Of a stretch of 64,000 bases of DNA, positions 34,661 to 47,323 are shown one piece after another. The DNA lies in NCBI RefSeq assembly GCF_910589235.1, contig NC_060956.1, forward strand, positions 16,858,499-16,922,498, written 5' to 3'. The DNA comes from Vespa crabro. Taxonomy: Eukaryota; Arthropoda; Insecta; Hymenoptera; Vespidae. The notes under the pieces were generated by a model. That model was not told where the DNA came from. It did no database searches and saw only the letters and a list, made by a program, of their open reading frames with translations. The translations under genes were made by a program, and so were the position numbers. The first letter of the stretch is position 1. Each line of letters opens with the position of its first letter.

Positions 34661-35993
34661 AGATAACGTGTAAAATACGAATTATAAAATTTATGTGAAC
34701 GTATAATGTATCGATTAAATATCGAATATATACTATCGAAATTACTACGTTAAATTTCAAGGGGCACATAAGAAATTTCCAAGTTCTCTGAAAGATGTTT
34801 AAATGAATGAACTTTTTACAAAATCTTTTTAAACGATAATTAGATTCTGTCATATTTCTCGCAATTTTTCCAAAAAAAAAAAAAAAGATATAAATCATTT
34901 GTTACTTTTTATGTTTCATTATCTTTATCGACATTTTTACTTCCTCCCTCGTAGACATATATATACTACATATACATACATATGATCAATTAATGAAATA
35001 CTTTTCATTCGTTCCAAATCATTTTATAATTACAAATTTTCATTTGTTTCATAAATTTAATTGGGTTCGATAAAGTACAAAGAGAAATAATAGGATTGAT
35101 TCGTTTCGAAAAGATCGCTTGATTTTTGAAAGAAGCTGTACCAAAATTTTCTCTCTCTCTCTGTCTTATTATCTTTGAATTATTAACGTTTCTCATGGCG
35201 TTATTAATGAGATAATTGTTCGTGCGCATGTGCGCAAAATCTCATGACAATAAGAAGGAAAAAAAGAAGCTAGAAGAAAGAATTGTAATATATTTATATT
35301 TCCGGTGTCGTTAGAATGGAAATTGTCAGTGCCACGAACTTCTCAAAGAGATTTTTCTAAAGCTTGCACAGAGCCGCTCGTATATTTATCACTAGATGCT
35401 AATTGGGTCCCCTGTTTCTCCGTCCACCTTGCGCATCATCCACCGTGGAGAAGAGATCAGCTTGCTGGTAAACCGCATTACCTCTACGTGTTCTCCCTGC
35501 ACTCTACATTTTTCTCTCTTTCTTCATTTTTTATTCTTTTCTCTTCCATTCACTTTTTATATATTTCTTTATTTATTACCAAAAAATCTAAATAGGTATA
35601 AAAAAGCGAATAAACAAATTTAAAGGGTAATAATAAGAGAATTAGATAGAAAATGCAAAATATAATTAACGTATAAATAATAAAAATTAAATTATCTTTA
35701 TACTATTTCATTTTTTTTCTAGACTTTTTAATTTGTTATTATATAAGAAACGTCGATTTTAATTAAAACGCAACGTTTCCATGTACAACTACATTTTTAT
35801 TAACTGATTTAAATAGTATATAATATAATAAGAGATTAAACATTTATGTTACTTAATATGTTTTTTTAATATCTAGACGAAGGTTTTAATATTTTCCATT
35901 GTTAAATTTGACCAACGCAAATCGAATAACAGCAATACTAAATTTTCCCTATCGCTGAAACTTTCATAACGAAATCTTTCCCTGTGTTCGTAG
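34661..35993. other. Mostly AT-rich DNA with an island at 35310-35500
   Basis: The island is open in two plus frames and partly on the minus strand. One plus reading has AG|ATG at 35396 followed by IGSPVSPSTLRIIHRGEEIS to a weak GTAAAC donor at 35468. Another has DANWVPCFSVHLAHHPPW. None is recognised, so no exon is called. The rest is AT-rich and empty. Confidence 0.3.
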
Positions 35994-36163
35994 TCACCTA
36001 TAAAAATTGCATTCCAATCGATGTAGATCTTTTTGTTCAGCGAATTTCGAACTCCGAGTTAACGAATAAAAGAAACTCAAAAGCCCGAGGACCAAGAGCT
36101 CGGTTTCGGACGAGAAAAACAGCGGAAAAAATAGAACTTTTATTATTGAAAGCGCCGTGGTTG
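35994..36163 (+). CDS. Possible internal exon, unrecognised
   Basis: A 170-base segment lies between an acceptor-like CTTTCCCTGTGTTCGTAG and a strong donor GTAAGT at 36164. It is fully open in the frame reading TYKNCIPIDVDLFVQRI, then a basic Arg/Lys-rich middle, ending IELLLLKAPWL. The acceptor needs one base carried over, so it does not directly follow the 10614 exon (phase 0). The sequence is less AT-rich than its flanks. No domain is recognised, and splice-site matches of this quality also occur by chance. Confidence 0.22.
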
Positions 36164-36169
36164 GTAAGT

Positions 36170-37602
36170 AGATTTTTTCAATTTCCTGAGTTATCGGTCT
36201 CACGTTCGAAATTCTTTTTGGCCGTGCGATCGATCTTATGATAGAGTACAATGATGACGTCAACGAAACGAATGAGATCGTCGAAAAAGTTGAAAAAATG
36301 ATGTTAAAAAATAGATAAAGAGCAATGGAAGAAATAAAATGAAGAAAAACAAAATATACAATCTCATGGAAAATGAATTGAATGAAGACTATTGAGATTC
36401 TTGGCACGTAAATAACCTTTTTTTAGAATGGAATAGTGGAAAGATGAAAGATGGAGAGAGAAAGAGAGAGAGAGAGATTATTAGGGTTATTTCGAGAAAG
36501 GATGATCTCGGTCGAACTTTCACGAGCCTGTTACTTTTGCGCTCGCACGAGCTTTCGTAAAATGCTAACTGCCACGTGTCGTTTGTAATTGTACAAAGAG
36601 ATGTACGTGTCGTCGATATATCAAAGAAACGAGTCGTGATACATGTCACGCAATTTTGACTATAACACAATTTTCGAGCCTAGTTTAACCACAATTCTCT
36701 ATCCTTTCTCTTTTTTTCCTATCGCTTTTATGAAAAATTCATGCATAAACGGCTCACAATGTTAATGTATTATATTGAAATTATAATAAAAGATATCGTT
36801 CAATATGCTACTTCTAAAGGTCGACAAATGTGTGACATTTATTCGATATCATTTAATACGTCGATCAAACGTCCAATTTTCTCGCTTTTGTCATTTATAC
36901 AATCGAACATACGAATTATCGAAAAATCCTACTAACGTTTGAATGTCTTTCGACATTTATAAAATTCGTTAAAAAATTCATAAAATATGGAAAGTAGAAT
37001 TGCTTTAAAGAAAAAATAGTGAAGAAATAAATTTAAATTACATAGATCTTTGAGCTTGTTTGTGCCTGGGTTAATTTAATAATACCATTTTTTTTTCAAT
37101 AATAATTCTTTCGTTTTATCAAAAATAAACCAGAGAAAAAGAGAGAGAGAGAGAGAGAGAAATAGAGAAACAAAGTAAATTTTTCAATGAAAATATCAGA
37201 AAAAATACGTACGAGATATAAATTCTTCTAATGGAACGATATCGAATCGAAAAGTTGTCTCACCTCGCACGTGACTCGTTCGATTTATATCGTCGAAGAG
37301 TGAAAAATCGTTGAAACGGACAGAGAGCGGTTGAAACCAGTCACGTTTAATTTTACTTCAAATATAGAATGACCATAGATAGAAGAAAATAGAAAAATCG
37401 AATAGAAAATCTAAAATCTCTGATGTTTTAAATATCACAAAATTAATGTGAGATATAATATCAAAGGCAATAAAAAATATCTTTAACAAGATCGATTAAA
37501 TTATAAAATAGAAATAAAAAGAATATATCTATTTCAAAAAGAATAGAGACATATTCGTGTTTGTGCAAAAAGAAATGTCAGATATTTTGAGGGATCGTGT
37601 TT

Positions 37603-37605
<3 letters not shown>
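36170..37605. other. Non-coding DNA with short GA runs
   Basis: GA runs at about 36452-36476 and 37138-37162. Minus frames at 35994-36407 and 36389-36670 are mostly Phe-, Ser- and Leu-rich and antisense to purine-rich sequence. No gene is supported. Confidence 0.45.
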
Positions 37606-37641
<36 letters not shown>

Positions 37642-37653
37642 AGAGAGAGAGAG
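37606..37653. repeat. (GA)n microsatellite
   Basis: About 22 GA-type units with AA interruptions. Left arm of the inverted pair with 37829-37893. Confidence 0.95.
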
Positions 37654-37710
37654 GAATGAAGAGAAGGAAGCTTTCGACGCGTTCAAAGTTGAAACAGCTT
37701 GTTAGCTCTA

Positions 37711-37740
37711 GGGTGCTGGTTCACGATCGACGAAGCACCC
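37711..37740. other. Short perfect hairpin
   Basis: GGGTGCT (37711-37717) and AGCACCC (37734-37740) form a 7-base stem with a 16-base loop, in the less AT-rich island between the GA and CT repeats. Confidence 0.5.
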
Positions 37741-37828
37741 GTCCAAAACTATAACCAACCGTCACTAAGTAAACGGTAAGCGGCCGTCAGTGAGTTGCCG
37801 GAATTACTAGATTGGTAGCCGTTGATTC

Positions 37829-37893
<65 letters not shown>
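37829..37893. repeat. (CT)n microsatellite
   Basis: About 30 nearly perfect CT units, complementary to the GA repeat 175 bases upstream. Confidence 0.95.
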
Positions 37894-37894
<1 letters not shown>

Positions 37895-40800
37895 GAATGC
37901 ACGCGAGAGTGCACCAATCATTACTAACGGCTTCACACCCGATTACATTACGTATATATGTATGTATGCGTATATCAACTTAATTATTTTTTATTCCTAT
38001 AATTCAATGTTTTCTGTAATCTCTTTTTCTTTCACCCTTATTTAAATAAAAGATCACAATAGTCTAACGATAAAAAAAAAAAAAAATAAAGGAACATTGG
38101 TCAGCTTCTCGCGATTGATCGTGCCGAAACGTTTCAGTAACAAACAACTATGTTATTGCGTTTTTTGCGACTAGCTTTGTCGTTCGCTCGAAAACAATTT
38201 TTATGCGTATAACTACGTTTCCGAGTCCAGGAAACACTCACCATAGAATATAATTTTTGTTTCGTTCTTTTTCTTTTTCTCTATTTCTTTCTCTTTGTGT
38301 ATTTTTTCGAATACAAACGTATCAAATATTGTCCGATTCTTTGACCTCGAAATATTTTAATATTCTCTGACACACATAGAGTGTTGAGATATAAAATATT
38401 GCTCGGCCTCGATATGACTTACGAACAACAGCAATATACACGAGTATATAAATACACGTGTAAATAAAAAATTGCATACGTACAAACAAAAACGAAAACA
38501 AGAACAAAAAAAAAAAGAAGAAACATTCATATTTCGACCAACCAAAACTCGATTTATTCACGTTTAACGTTAAACGTTATTCACATTTTGTCGAGCAAAA
38601 CCAATGTAAATTGCTAATGATGGTTTGTAAAATCCAAGCTCAATTAGGGCTCGCTCCGAAAAATTTGTTCCTCGTGAAAATTGATCCATTCGCTTATCCG
38701 TCACTATATAAATTATAGATGGGTTAATCTCTAGAAGCCTTACGATTCTAATTTACTGCACGCTTTTTCAATAAAGTTATGATCGCAACATTGCGATCTA
38801 ATGACCGGAGTAGTGTGCACTGAAACCGCAAACTAAACTGCCTTTTTTTTCTTATTATTAGAACATAAATTAACGATAGATTAGTAGTAAAAGATTAACA
38901 TTCTCATTTGCTATGGGCAAGTTTCGATCAAAATTCCCTAGAGAACAAAAAAAATCATAATTTACAATTGGGCACACGCACATGTACTATGTACTATATC
39001 GTATAGTCGATAATAACTGGTATGAACGATAGCAAAGTAACCGATAACCGAGTTCAAAACGTGTTCATTTCCCTATTTTCAGTATACTGACAGAAGACCG
39101 TTAAACAAACTTTCTCATTTCTATGTGACATAGAGCAAAAGAGAAAACACTAAACCGTTAAACGCTCGTTTTATATACTGGAAGTTTTAAAAGCTTCAAT
39201 AAAAAAAAAAATAAAAAATACATTATCGTACTTATAGTAAATTTAACTAATTTTTCGAACAAAAAATAAGTTGCGATATCAAAAACCATTCGCCAAAAGA
39301 TAACGAGGCTATCAACGAAGTATCCTTTTGGTTCGAACGAGCTTTTTTTAGTGGCCATGAATTTCGATAGAAGATTTTCTAGATACAATGTTATCTCGAC
39401 AATCGATCGTAAACATTTTGGCCTCTCCTGCATAAGATAAAATGAAAAGAAAAAACGTATTATGATTTTTAAACAAACTTTTTTTTTTTTCTTAAAAAAT
39501 CTATCATACGAAAATGCAAACGAGAAATTGTATTGCAAGCAAAATCGAGAAATAATTCAAGAATTAGAAGTAGATGCGTCTGGTAATGTGTTCATTTTAG
39601 ATACGACGTGACGTGAAATCCGAGCGTTAAACGAGCTTCTTTCTTGCATGCTATTTTTCAAATAGCAATTCAAATTCTCGAGACCATGAGAAGTTCTAAG
39701 TATGAAGAAACAAAAAAGTTGAAAGACTTCTTGGTATTCCCTTAAATTTCATGGGAAACGAATGACATTAAATATCAGTCTATAGTAAATCAATATCTTT
39801 AATAATGCTTTAAAAGGTCATTAAAAAAGCTCTAAAACAAATACGAGAGAATAATTATTCAACTTTTTGGACTTGATTAATAAATAAAAATATTTGTTTT
39901 TTAACCTTCATTTTTAACCCTTAAAGATTATCCAATTTCATCCGATTTGAATTATATTTTATTATTATTAAATGTTACTTATAATCGATATAAACAATAA
40001 CTTTTCTATTTTTTATCTAATATTTAATAACAATAAAACATTTAATTGCATTTGTTTGATTTTATTGATTTTGTAAACAGACAAAAAATATAGAGGAATA
40101 ATATTTCACCCTTAAATTCACATTGATAGCATTAATACGATTTCCTTTGATGATAGCTTTTGAGAATTAAATTAAACATGGCGTTTCGAAAGATCGATAT
40201 ATTCACTCGATGTTCTCTTTATTTGGAGAAAAAAATTCTGTAAGAATTTATGTTTATAGGATCGAAATATGTCTTGAATTGAGCCTAATTTGATATAAAA
40301 TCATGAAGGATTGAATGATCTAAGAGAAACAAATCGTCATTCTTTACGATCAATCTCAGTTTTTATCCGCGTCACCACAAACTTACTAAACGTATTCGCA
40401 AAAAGAAAAAATTTATCATGAAAGTTCGATGGGAACGACAAAATTCGTTCACTCTACTTTCAAAATGTTTTATAATTTACCGATCGAAATACATATATAC
40501 AACCATAAATAAAAAAATATGTAAATATGTATATATCTACTTTTTTAATAAAGAAAAAAAAAGTGAATAAAATTTTAATAAGATTTCAATTTTTGCACAG
40601 ATTTTTCGATACTTCAAAAGTTTCCTTCAGAATTTATGAAGCAAGACGTTTTATTTAACGCGTTACAAGTCTAACTGACGTCTCTGTATTATTAGCGCCA
40701 TAAATCGTCGTATACCAGCTCGTTTCTCGGCTATCACAGCTTTCTTGTTTACGAAGTATTAAGTTATTAACTATCCATACTGAGATATACTAATTAAATT

Positions 40801-41066
40801 TGAACGTAAATAAGAAAGAAAATTGGCATTTTTCTTTAAGAGAGAAAGAACGAAATTCTTTTTCCTTCATCGTAATAATATTCCATCACAAATACTGATC
40901 GGAATTCGATTTGAAGCATTACTTTGATGCATTCTCTCCTATGTCGTAATAATGCGAGCTTCAAAGGATCTGTTTTTCTGTTACGAGCCAATATTATGTA
41001 CCAACTTGTACATAGCAGACATACATAGTTACAATAGAAATCGATTAATCTCGTTTATCACTGTAC

Positions 41067-41068
<2 letters not shown>
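37894..41068. other. Long AT-rich non-coding stretch
   Basis: No gene supported. Contains A-runs near 38070, 38508, 39200 and 39480, and a perfect 18-base palindrome at 38560. A small less AT-rich patch at 40660-40760 includes CCATAAA, a Caudal/Abd-B-like site. Minus frames at 38322-38561 and 39158-39538 show no domain. Confidence 0.5.
38560..38577. other. Perfect 18-base palindrome
   Basis: ACGTTTAACGTTAAACGT equals its own reverse complement. Confidence 0.7.

Positions 41069-41129
<61 letters not shown>
41069..41129. repeat. (AT)n microsatellite
   Basis: About 30 perfect AT units. Confidence 0.95.
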
Positions 41130-41132
<3 letters not shown>

Positions 41133-42883
41133 TTATACAATTTTTCATAATTCAAACATGATGAAATAACGATGATATGTTTCTCATATAAATTCAACAA
41201 AATTTTAACTTTTGAGAAATTATTTTAAAATACGACTTAATTCGAGGGAAAAATTTCAATTGGAACAATCATTTATCATCTATATGTATCAACGATATTA
41301 ATGAAATTCTATCGAATTTTCCAAAGTCATGAAGACTTTCTATCGATAGTAGTATGCCAATGTCAAATACGTATTTTCTCTGTCGAAAGAAGGATCGTTA
41401 GAAATAACAATAGTAGTTGTTATTTACGAGAAAGAAACAATTCCGTTCGAAATGCCGAGTTGAATTCGTATTTTACAGCACGTTAGACACCACTACCGAA
41501 AATTGTATGTCGATAACATGTAACGAAGCTAATGCTAAATTTTGCCGATATTGGTACAAGTGAGAGGAAGAGGGAATAGCATATTACCTATTCTAAATGT
41601 GATTCCAAGCACGCACGAATCGAACGTGAAACTCATATGTACACGCGTTCATGTGTTGTACGTATGTACAGTTTTGTTTACGAATAAAAAGACCTCCTCC
41701 TTCTAACCTCCTGTTTCTATATCGTCTTTTTGTTCACTCAAATAAATCTATGCAAGTATTTGTATACGCAACTAGAGAATGTATTTAAGTAGCTGCATTT
41801 ATGATGCCATTTAACTTGTGTAAACGTACATATAATATACATATGTGTACATATTTATCCACATGTCTTCTTCTTCAAATCCAATTATTCCCACGTCGTT
41901 TCTTCGTCATTTGTCTTCAAGCTCAATGTCAATCAAGTTCATAACGATTCCTTATCGTATTGAAAATATTTCACAATCACGTTCTCGTAGGGATATTCTT
42001 CTAAAATTAAATATATCGATCTATGAAATGTATTACGAAAAATGTAAACAAAAGTTGTATGGTTTCCTTACGACATCACTTGGACTCGAGAAAAAAGGGT
42101 GAAAAGAAAAAAAAAAGGAAAACAAAGAAAAAGGAAGAAGAAGAAGAAGAAGTTTAACAGGGCAAAGCTAGGAAAAAAAAAATTTTTACATTTGCATTTA
42201 GATACTTCATCAGAATAAATTTCTTGTTTGAAATATATAGCGAATTCGAGAACTGTATAAACTACTCATTTATTGTTCTTTCTGTTTTCGCTGATTCCAA
42301 CATTCTCGTGATGTTGTTATTACAGTTGTTAATAACATCGTGTGTTAATAACGTCCAAATATCGCGATAATCTCATTCTAGTCAGCAAGAATTTCCGAGG
42401 ACTCGAAATATCATAAAATTATATCTTAACGGAATTCTAATTATAATATAATTACATTCGCGACGATACAAAACTAAGACCAAAAGAGTTATTAGAAAAA
42501 GAAAAATATTATAACTGATCCCTTCGAAATAACTCAAAAGCATAACTAAACAAAAATCGATACTTTTAATTGAAACTTTCGAGTTATCGATTGAACTTTT
42601 CATCAAGTGATTATATTAAGAATATTCACTTGGTTTAAATCAAAATAAACGGTAAGTTTACAAAAAAATCTTTAAACATCGAATATAAAAATAGAACTGT
42701 TAAAAATTTCTAGTCCTGCGTGACGATGTCAAATGTCGAGTGATTTTGCCAGTATATAAAATAGAAATACGGATTAATTATAAACCTAATAAAGTAGATC
42801 AATGTACTCGCGCGTTGAAGTGACGTTTGTCAGCAAGTGCAATTAAAACAAAAGTCAACCACGATGCATACGAATGCTTCTAC

Positions 42884-42884
<1 letters not shown>
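41130..42884. other. Non-coding AT-rich DNA
   Basis: No gene supported. A-rich and (AAG)n sequence at 42100-42152. Frames at 41301-41486 and 41845-42102 have no recognised content. Confidence 0.5.
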
Positions 42885-42920
<36 letters not shown>

Positions 42921-43073
42921 CCTCTCTCCCTCTCTTTCTGCCTCTCCCTCTCTTTCTCCCTCTCCTTTCTCTTTTTCTCTCTCTCTCTCTCTCTTTCTCA
43001 CATACAGACACACGCAGGCACATACACGCGCTTGCACACATACATACATACGCGAGCACACATACATACATAC

Positions 43074-43136
<63 letters not shown>
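42885..43136. repeat. Compound microsatellite (CT, CA/CATA, AT)
   Basis: (CT)n with CCCT interruptions (42885-42999), then CACA/CATACATA units to about 43076, then about 29 AT units (43077-43136). At least five overlapping open frames arise only from this structure. Confidence 0.95.
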
Positions 43137-43137
<1 letters not shown>

Positions 43138-43310
43138 TGCGTCAGCACTCCTTTCGCACGATATCTGCTTTGCGCGGCACGCTTTATACACGCAGAAACC
43201 CCTTGTCGTCACGTCAAAACGTCACCACCGTCGATGCTGTCTCTCTGCTGCAATTTACCGCGTGACGACTGTTTTTCCCTGGCCATGACTCGACGTTATG
43301 TTTTATCGTA
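43137..43310. other. Less AT-rich island after the compound repeat
   Basis: GCGC- and CACGTC-containing sequence with no recognised coding content. Plus frames here are continuations from the repeat. Confidence 0.3.
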
Positions 43311-44340
43311 GTTCATGAAAAAGCAGAGGATCACCGAAGATCGAAGAAAAAATATTAGGAACAAAAAAATATATGCATGACTAAATGGACGAATAGAAAA
43401 ATTTTACGCAATCGACGTAGGACACGTTTAAAGAGAAACATTAATATCAGCAAATATTAAGCTATTTTGGAAAATTACTCGAATAAAAATACAACTTTTT
43501 TTTTCTTAAAAAATAATTATCCATTTTTCTTATTGGATTAATTAGAAATGTGAAGAAAGACTATTAATAGTTGATAAAGCTTATTAAAAAGTAACAAAAA
43601 TTACTTTCTCGATATTATTTTATGTGTAGAGTAATAACTTTTTTCCAAATAATATGCATTAAATAGAATTTATTGAACTATTTTGAGAAAAAACTTGGAG
43701 AATACGATTAATTATACACATCCGGAAGGTTGGAGCTTCATAATTAATTTCCAATCGTACAGTTTAATCTTAAACCGATATTTCCCTTTGAAATTCGTCA
43801 ATTTTTCCATAAGTATATTGGTTTTCGATTATTCTTTTTAAATTAATAGACTATTCATTCAAAAGAAATTATTTTCTTCGATATACAATAAAAAAAAAAT
43901 TTTCATCAATAAGAATATAACAGCTTAAGTTAATTACGAAAATGAAAATACGTAAAATTTAATGCCGTAGATGGTCTTTTAATATCATTCTAGAAGCTCT
44001 TGAAACTGTTCTTTTATAAATTATATAAAATATAACAAAAAAAATTTCGAAAACGTCTGCTAAACTTTAAGATAAAAATAATAGGGAAATTAACAAAAAA
44101 AAAAAAAAAATAAATAAATAAAAATAAAAAAACAAAGAAGATACTGAAATAAGTATGTGTCGTCCTATATGATGACTGGAGAAAATTTTTCAAACCGCAC
44201 ATTAACCGGTCATTATTCTCCGCATAATTTTCGTGCATGTTCGATGATGCGTCGAACTCATCGGCAGATGATTAACGACTTCAACGAAGAAGGCTTAACA
44301 CGTGTTCACCATAAAACACATTGAGAGCAGCGCTTGGATT
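43311..44340. other. AT-rich non-coding DNA
   Basis: Nothing recognised. An A-run with AAAT units lies at 44095-44132. Confidence 0.55.
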
Positions 44341-44458
44341 CCTTCTCTATCTTTCTCTTTTATTCCTTTCCTATCTTTCTCTTTTATTCCTTTCCTATCT
44401 TTCTCTTTTATCTCCATCTCTCTCTCCCTCTTTTATCTCTCTCACTTTCTTTTTTTTA

Positions 44459-44497
<39 letters not shown>

Positions 44498-44664
44498 ATC
44501 TCTGTCTTTTTCCCTCCTTTTCTCTATCTCTTTTTTTCTTTAGATTTTCCTATTTTTCTCTGTCTTTCTTTCTGTACTCTTTTTTTCTACCTGTCTTCCT
44601 TTTCCTTCCTTTCTCTCTTTCTCTCTCTCTCTTTCTCTATTTCTCTTTCTTTCTGTCTGACTGC

Positions 44665-44713
<49 letters not shown>
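44341..44713. repeat. 370-base polypyrimidine tract with a 24-base tandem repeat
   Basis: Almost uninterrupted T and C on the plus strand. Its start is a minisatellite with unit CTATCTTTCTCTTTTATTCC plus TTTC, repeated 2.7 times from 44347. The middle and end are (CT)n (about 44463-44497 and 44671-44713). Confidence 0.95.
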
Positions 44714-44715
<2 letters not shown>

Positions 44716-45287
44716 CTCAACTAGCTTGATAAAACTATTGTGCTAAATAATTAAATGTAAGAAAAAATTTGATATATCTAGCACAAAAATATACATATTG
44801 TTCTCGCTCTAATTTTAATATATTCAATCTAGAAGAGTTTTTCACTAATAATACACATTCCGAATAATGAAAAACTATTCAAAAAACAATTGAAAATATG
44901 TCGATAAATTCAACGTCAATAAAACGATCGCTATTTCAAATAATGAACTGAAATATCTTCTTTATAATAAATTATGAAGTTGTCTTATCGGAATCTTATT
45001 TGAAAATTCTTTGAAAACGACAAGAGACAAGTTAAATCATTTTTCTTATTTCCTTATTTTTAGAATTTCCTTCGAAAATATGAATTCCCACAATTTTGTT
45101 ATTATTCCCTTACAAATTCTATGTCTATTTCTATCATATTGCCAACAATAGGAAATAAAAAAAAAAAGAAAAATCCAATACCGATAGAATTCGTTGGTCT
45201 ATCGAAAAATCAATAGAATTTAGAGTAGTGTGATAAGTGCGATGGTATTGGATTACCTATACGTTTCTGAATTTGATACCTAACCCG
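44714..45287. other. AT-rich non-coding DNA
   Basis: Nothing recognised. Confidence 0.55.
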
Positions 45288-45288
45288 T

Positions 45289-45321
<33 letters not shown>

Positions 45322-45322
45322 T
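45288..45322. repeat. (CT)n microsatellite
   Basis: About 13 CT units, ending TTTCTTTT. It is followed by a less AT-rich patch (45323-45440) containing a DR1-like nuclear-receptor site on the minus strand (GGGGTCAAAGGTA, about 45366-45378). Confidence 0.9.
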
Positions 45323-45440
45323 GAGCCGTTTTAACTTGGTCTCGGTTAACGTTCTCTCCAAACTACCTTTGACCCCAATCGAGCAGTCGAACTCAACACA
45401 CTTAGGGAAGGAAGTTTGCTCGTCATTAAGTGTCTAACCA

Positions 45441-47018
45441 TTTAGGACGCTCCAGGTCTAAAGACATGTCCATAAATAGAAGATAAATATTGATAAGGTG
45501 TAAGCACATGATTGTACGACTAAAAAATGAAAAAGTAAATTTATACATCATTTCATTTTACATATATGAAAGTAAAAGATTTCCTTTTAGGAAAGGGAAC
45601 GTGTAATATATTAGTGTAATAATTTTAACAGCTATCCTCTTTCTCTTTTCAATTTTTTCTCTCTATTCTCGTTTCTCATTCACATTTTCGAAAAACCAAC
45701 GACGTTTCTTATACGACATTTTTGATTTAACCACACTACTCAAAAATCTACTTTAGATTCTTAAAACCTTTCCTTTAAATACCATTTATAAACTCACAAC
45801 AAGATAATAAAATAAACATTTCAACATATAAGTTCCTGAGTTATTTACTGTTCTACTATTCCAAGGCGAAATCATATTGCATTATAGTTACATCTGAACC
45901 CAAAACGTAACATAATAAATAAAGAAACAAAATGTGTGAATTTACACGAAGAAGAAAGAAAGCGACGATTATAGTAACTGTAAAGTTATTCGTTATGAAA
46001 AGGGAAAAATGTAACGAGTGTTTCTATCTGTAATCATAATTAACTTAATTAACAAATAGTAATCAAAGTTATCAAATAATATTCCACTTACTGCATTGCT
46101 GAAATAAATTTTAATAACGAAGAAAATGAAATGATGATTTTCATTCTTTTACCAATAATAAATTTCCCTCTACCTTATTAAATTTGCAATCAGGTTTAAC
46201 GATCGAAACAAGCATTCAATTTGTTAGACAAAAATATTGATTGCTGAAACATAAAATCCTATAAAATTATTACGATCTATTTATTAAATCATCATTAATA
46301 CTTTAATGAAAAATAAAATGGAAGAAACGAAAAATAGAAACTAACATGAGAGGTATTATGACAACAACTAACATTACATTGTAAGTGCACATGTAAGAAA
46401 CCGTGAGTATTTCAGGATTAAAAAGGATAAAAGACAATGACCGGTAGAATTACTATCGTAAAGAGTAGTAGGTAAGGGGTGGATCAGAGTTATGTATCCA
46501 ATAAAAGTTTGGTACCGTAGTGTATAGAAGGAGGGATCGATTTAATGATACCGTAGTTGAAGCAATGAAAAAGAAAGAAAGAGAGAGAGAGAAAGAGAGA
46601 GGGTCAAGAGTTGGCGTCTTTACGCAGCGGTTTACGCGCCTTTATCTTTACGATTACGTTCGCGTAAAATCAGAGTTTAATATAAAGCCCGTGGGATCTT
46701 TTGGAGAAAGGGGAAGGGTCGAGGTATTCTAAAGATCCTTCGTGGTAAAGTCGACGAATAGGATGTAGAAGAAGAGCATGAAGAGAGAAAATGAGAGAGA
46801 AAGAGAGAGAGTGTGAGAAAGAGAGAGAGAGAAAAAGAAGAAACCTAAGCTTTAAGAAGAGCTCGAATGCATAAAGTTAAATACCCGCGGGCATAACTTG
46901 TTCCTCAGTAAGCGAATATTCGTATTAAGCCATCCCTTTCAACCCCCATCATCCTTTCGACACCTTCGATATAACTCTCCTCTTTTTACTGTCATAGCAC
47001 GAAGAAGCCTGCTCTTGG
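45441..47018. other. Non-coding DNA with GA-rich tracts
   Basis: GA-rich tracts at about 46574-46601 and 46790-46840. The frame at 46520-46732 passes through a GA tract and is not recognised. Confidence 0.45.
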
Positions 47019-47090
47019 ATTTTTCTTTTCTCTCTCTTTCTCTCTCTCTCTATCTCTCCCTCTCTCTCTCTTTCTCTCTTTATTTCTTCG
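47019..47090. repeat. Polypyrimidine (CT)n tract
   Basis: Interrupted CT/TTTC run, followed after 200 bases by a CTT/CTA trinucleotide repeat at 47284-47323. Confidence 0.85.
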
Positions 47091-47283
47091 GTATACTTGT
47101 TCCATCTTTCTTTTTTTCGCGACGAAAGAGCGTCATCTTTGGATTTACTACTTCGTTGAAGTCTTAATACCTGAACTCAGAAATACAGTCTGGGGATGGA
47201 CCGAGTGTCGCGACGAAACTATCCAACATTAAGTAAGTCTCGTGTCAAGTTCAGCTTTGACCTGTTTTATGACAGAATGTTTT

Positions 47284-47323
47284 TCTTCTTCTTCTTCTAC
47301 TTCTACTTCTACTTCTTCTTCTT
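47284..47323. repeat. (CTT/CTA)n trinucleotide repeat
   Basis: TTCTTCTTCTTCTACTTC-type units over about 40 bases. Confidence 0.85.

Noticed and set aside
42855..43311. Five overlapping open frames of 80-153 codons
   Set aside because: All derive from the CT/CA/AT compound microsatellite and read as Ser-Leu, Arg-Glu, His-Thr or Tyr-Ile runs.
44302..44746. 140- and 141-codon plus-strand frames
   Set aside because: Low-complexity Ser/Leu/Phe translation of a polypyrimidine tract; open in several frames at once.
45366..45378. DR1-like nuclear-receptor site (GGGGTCAAAGGTA on the minus strand)
   Set aside because: The second half-site has two mismatches. A single weak site is expected by chance in this length, so it is mentioned only in passing.
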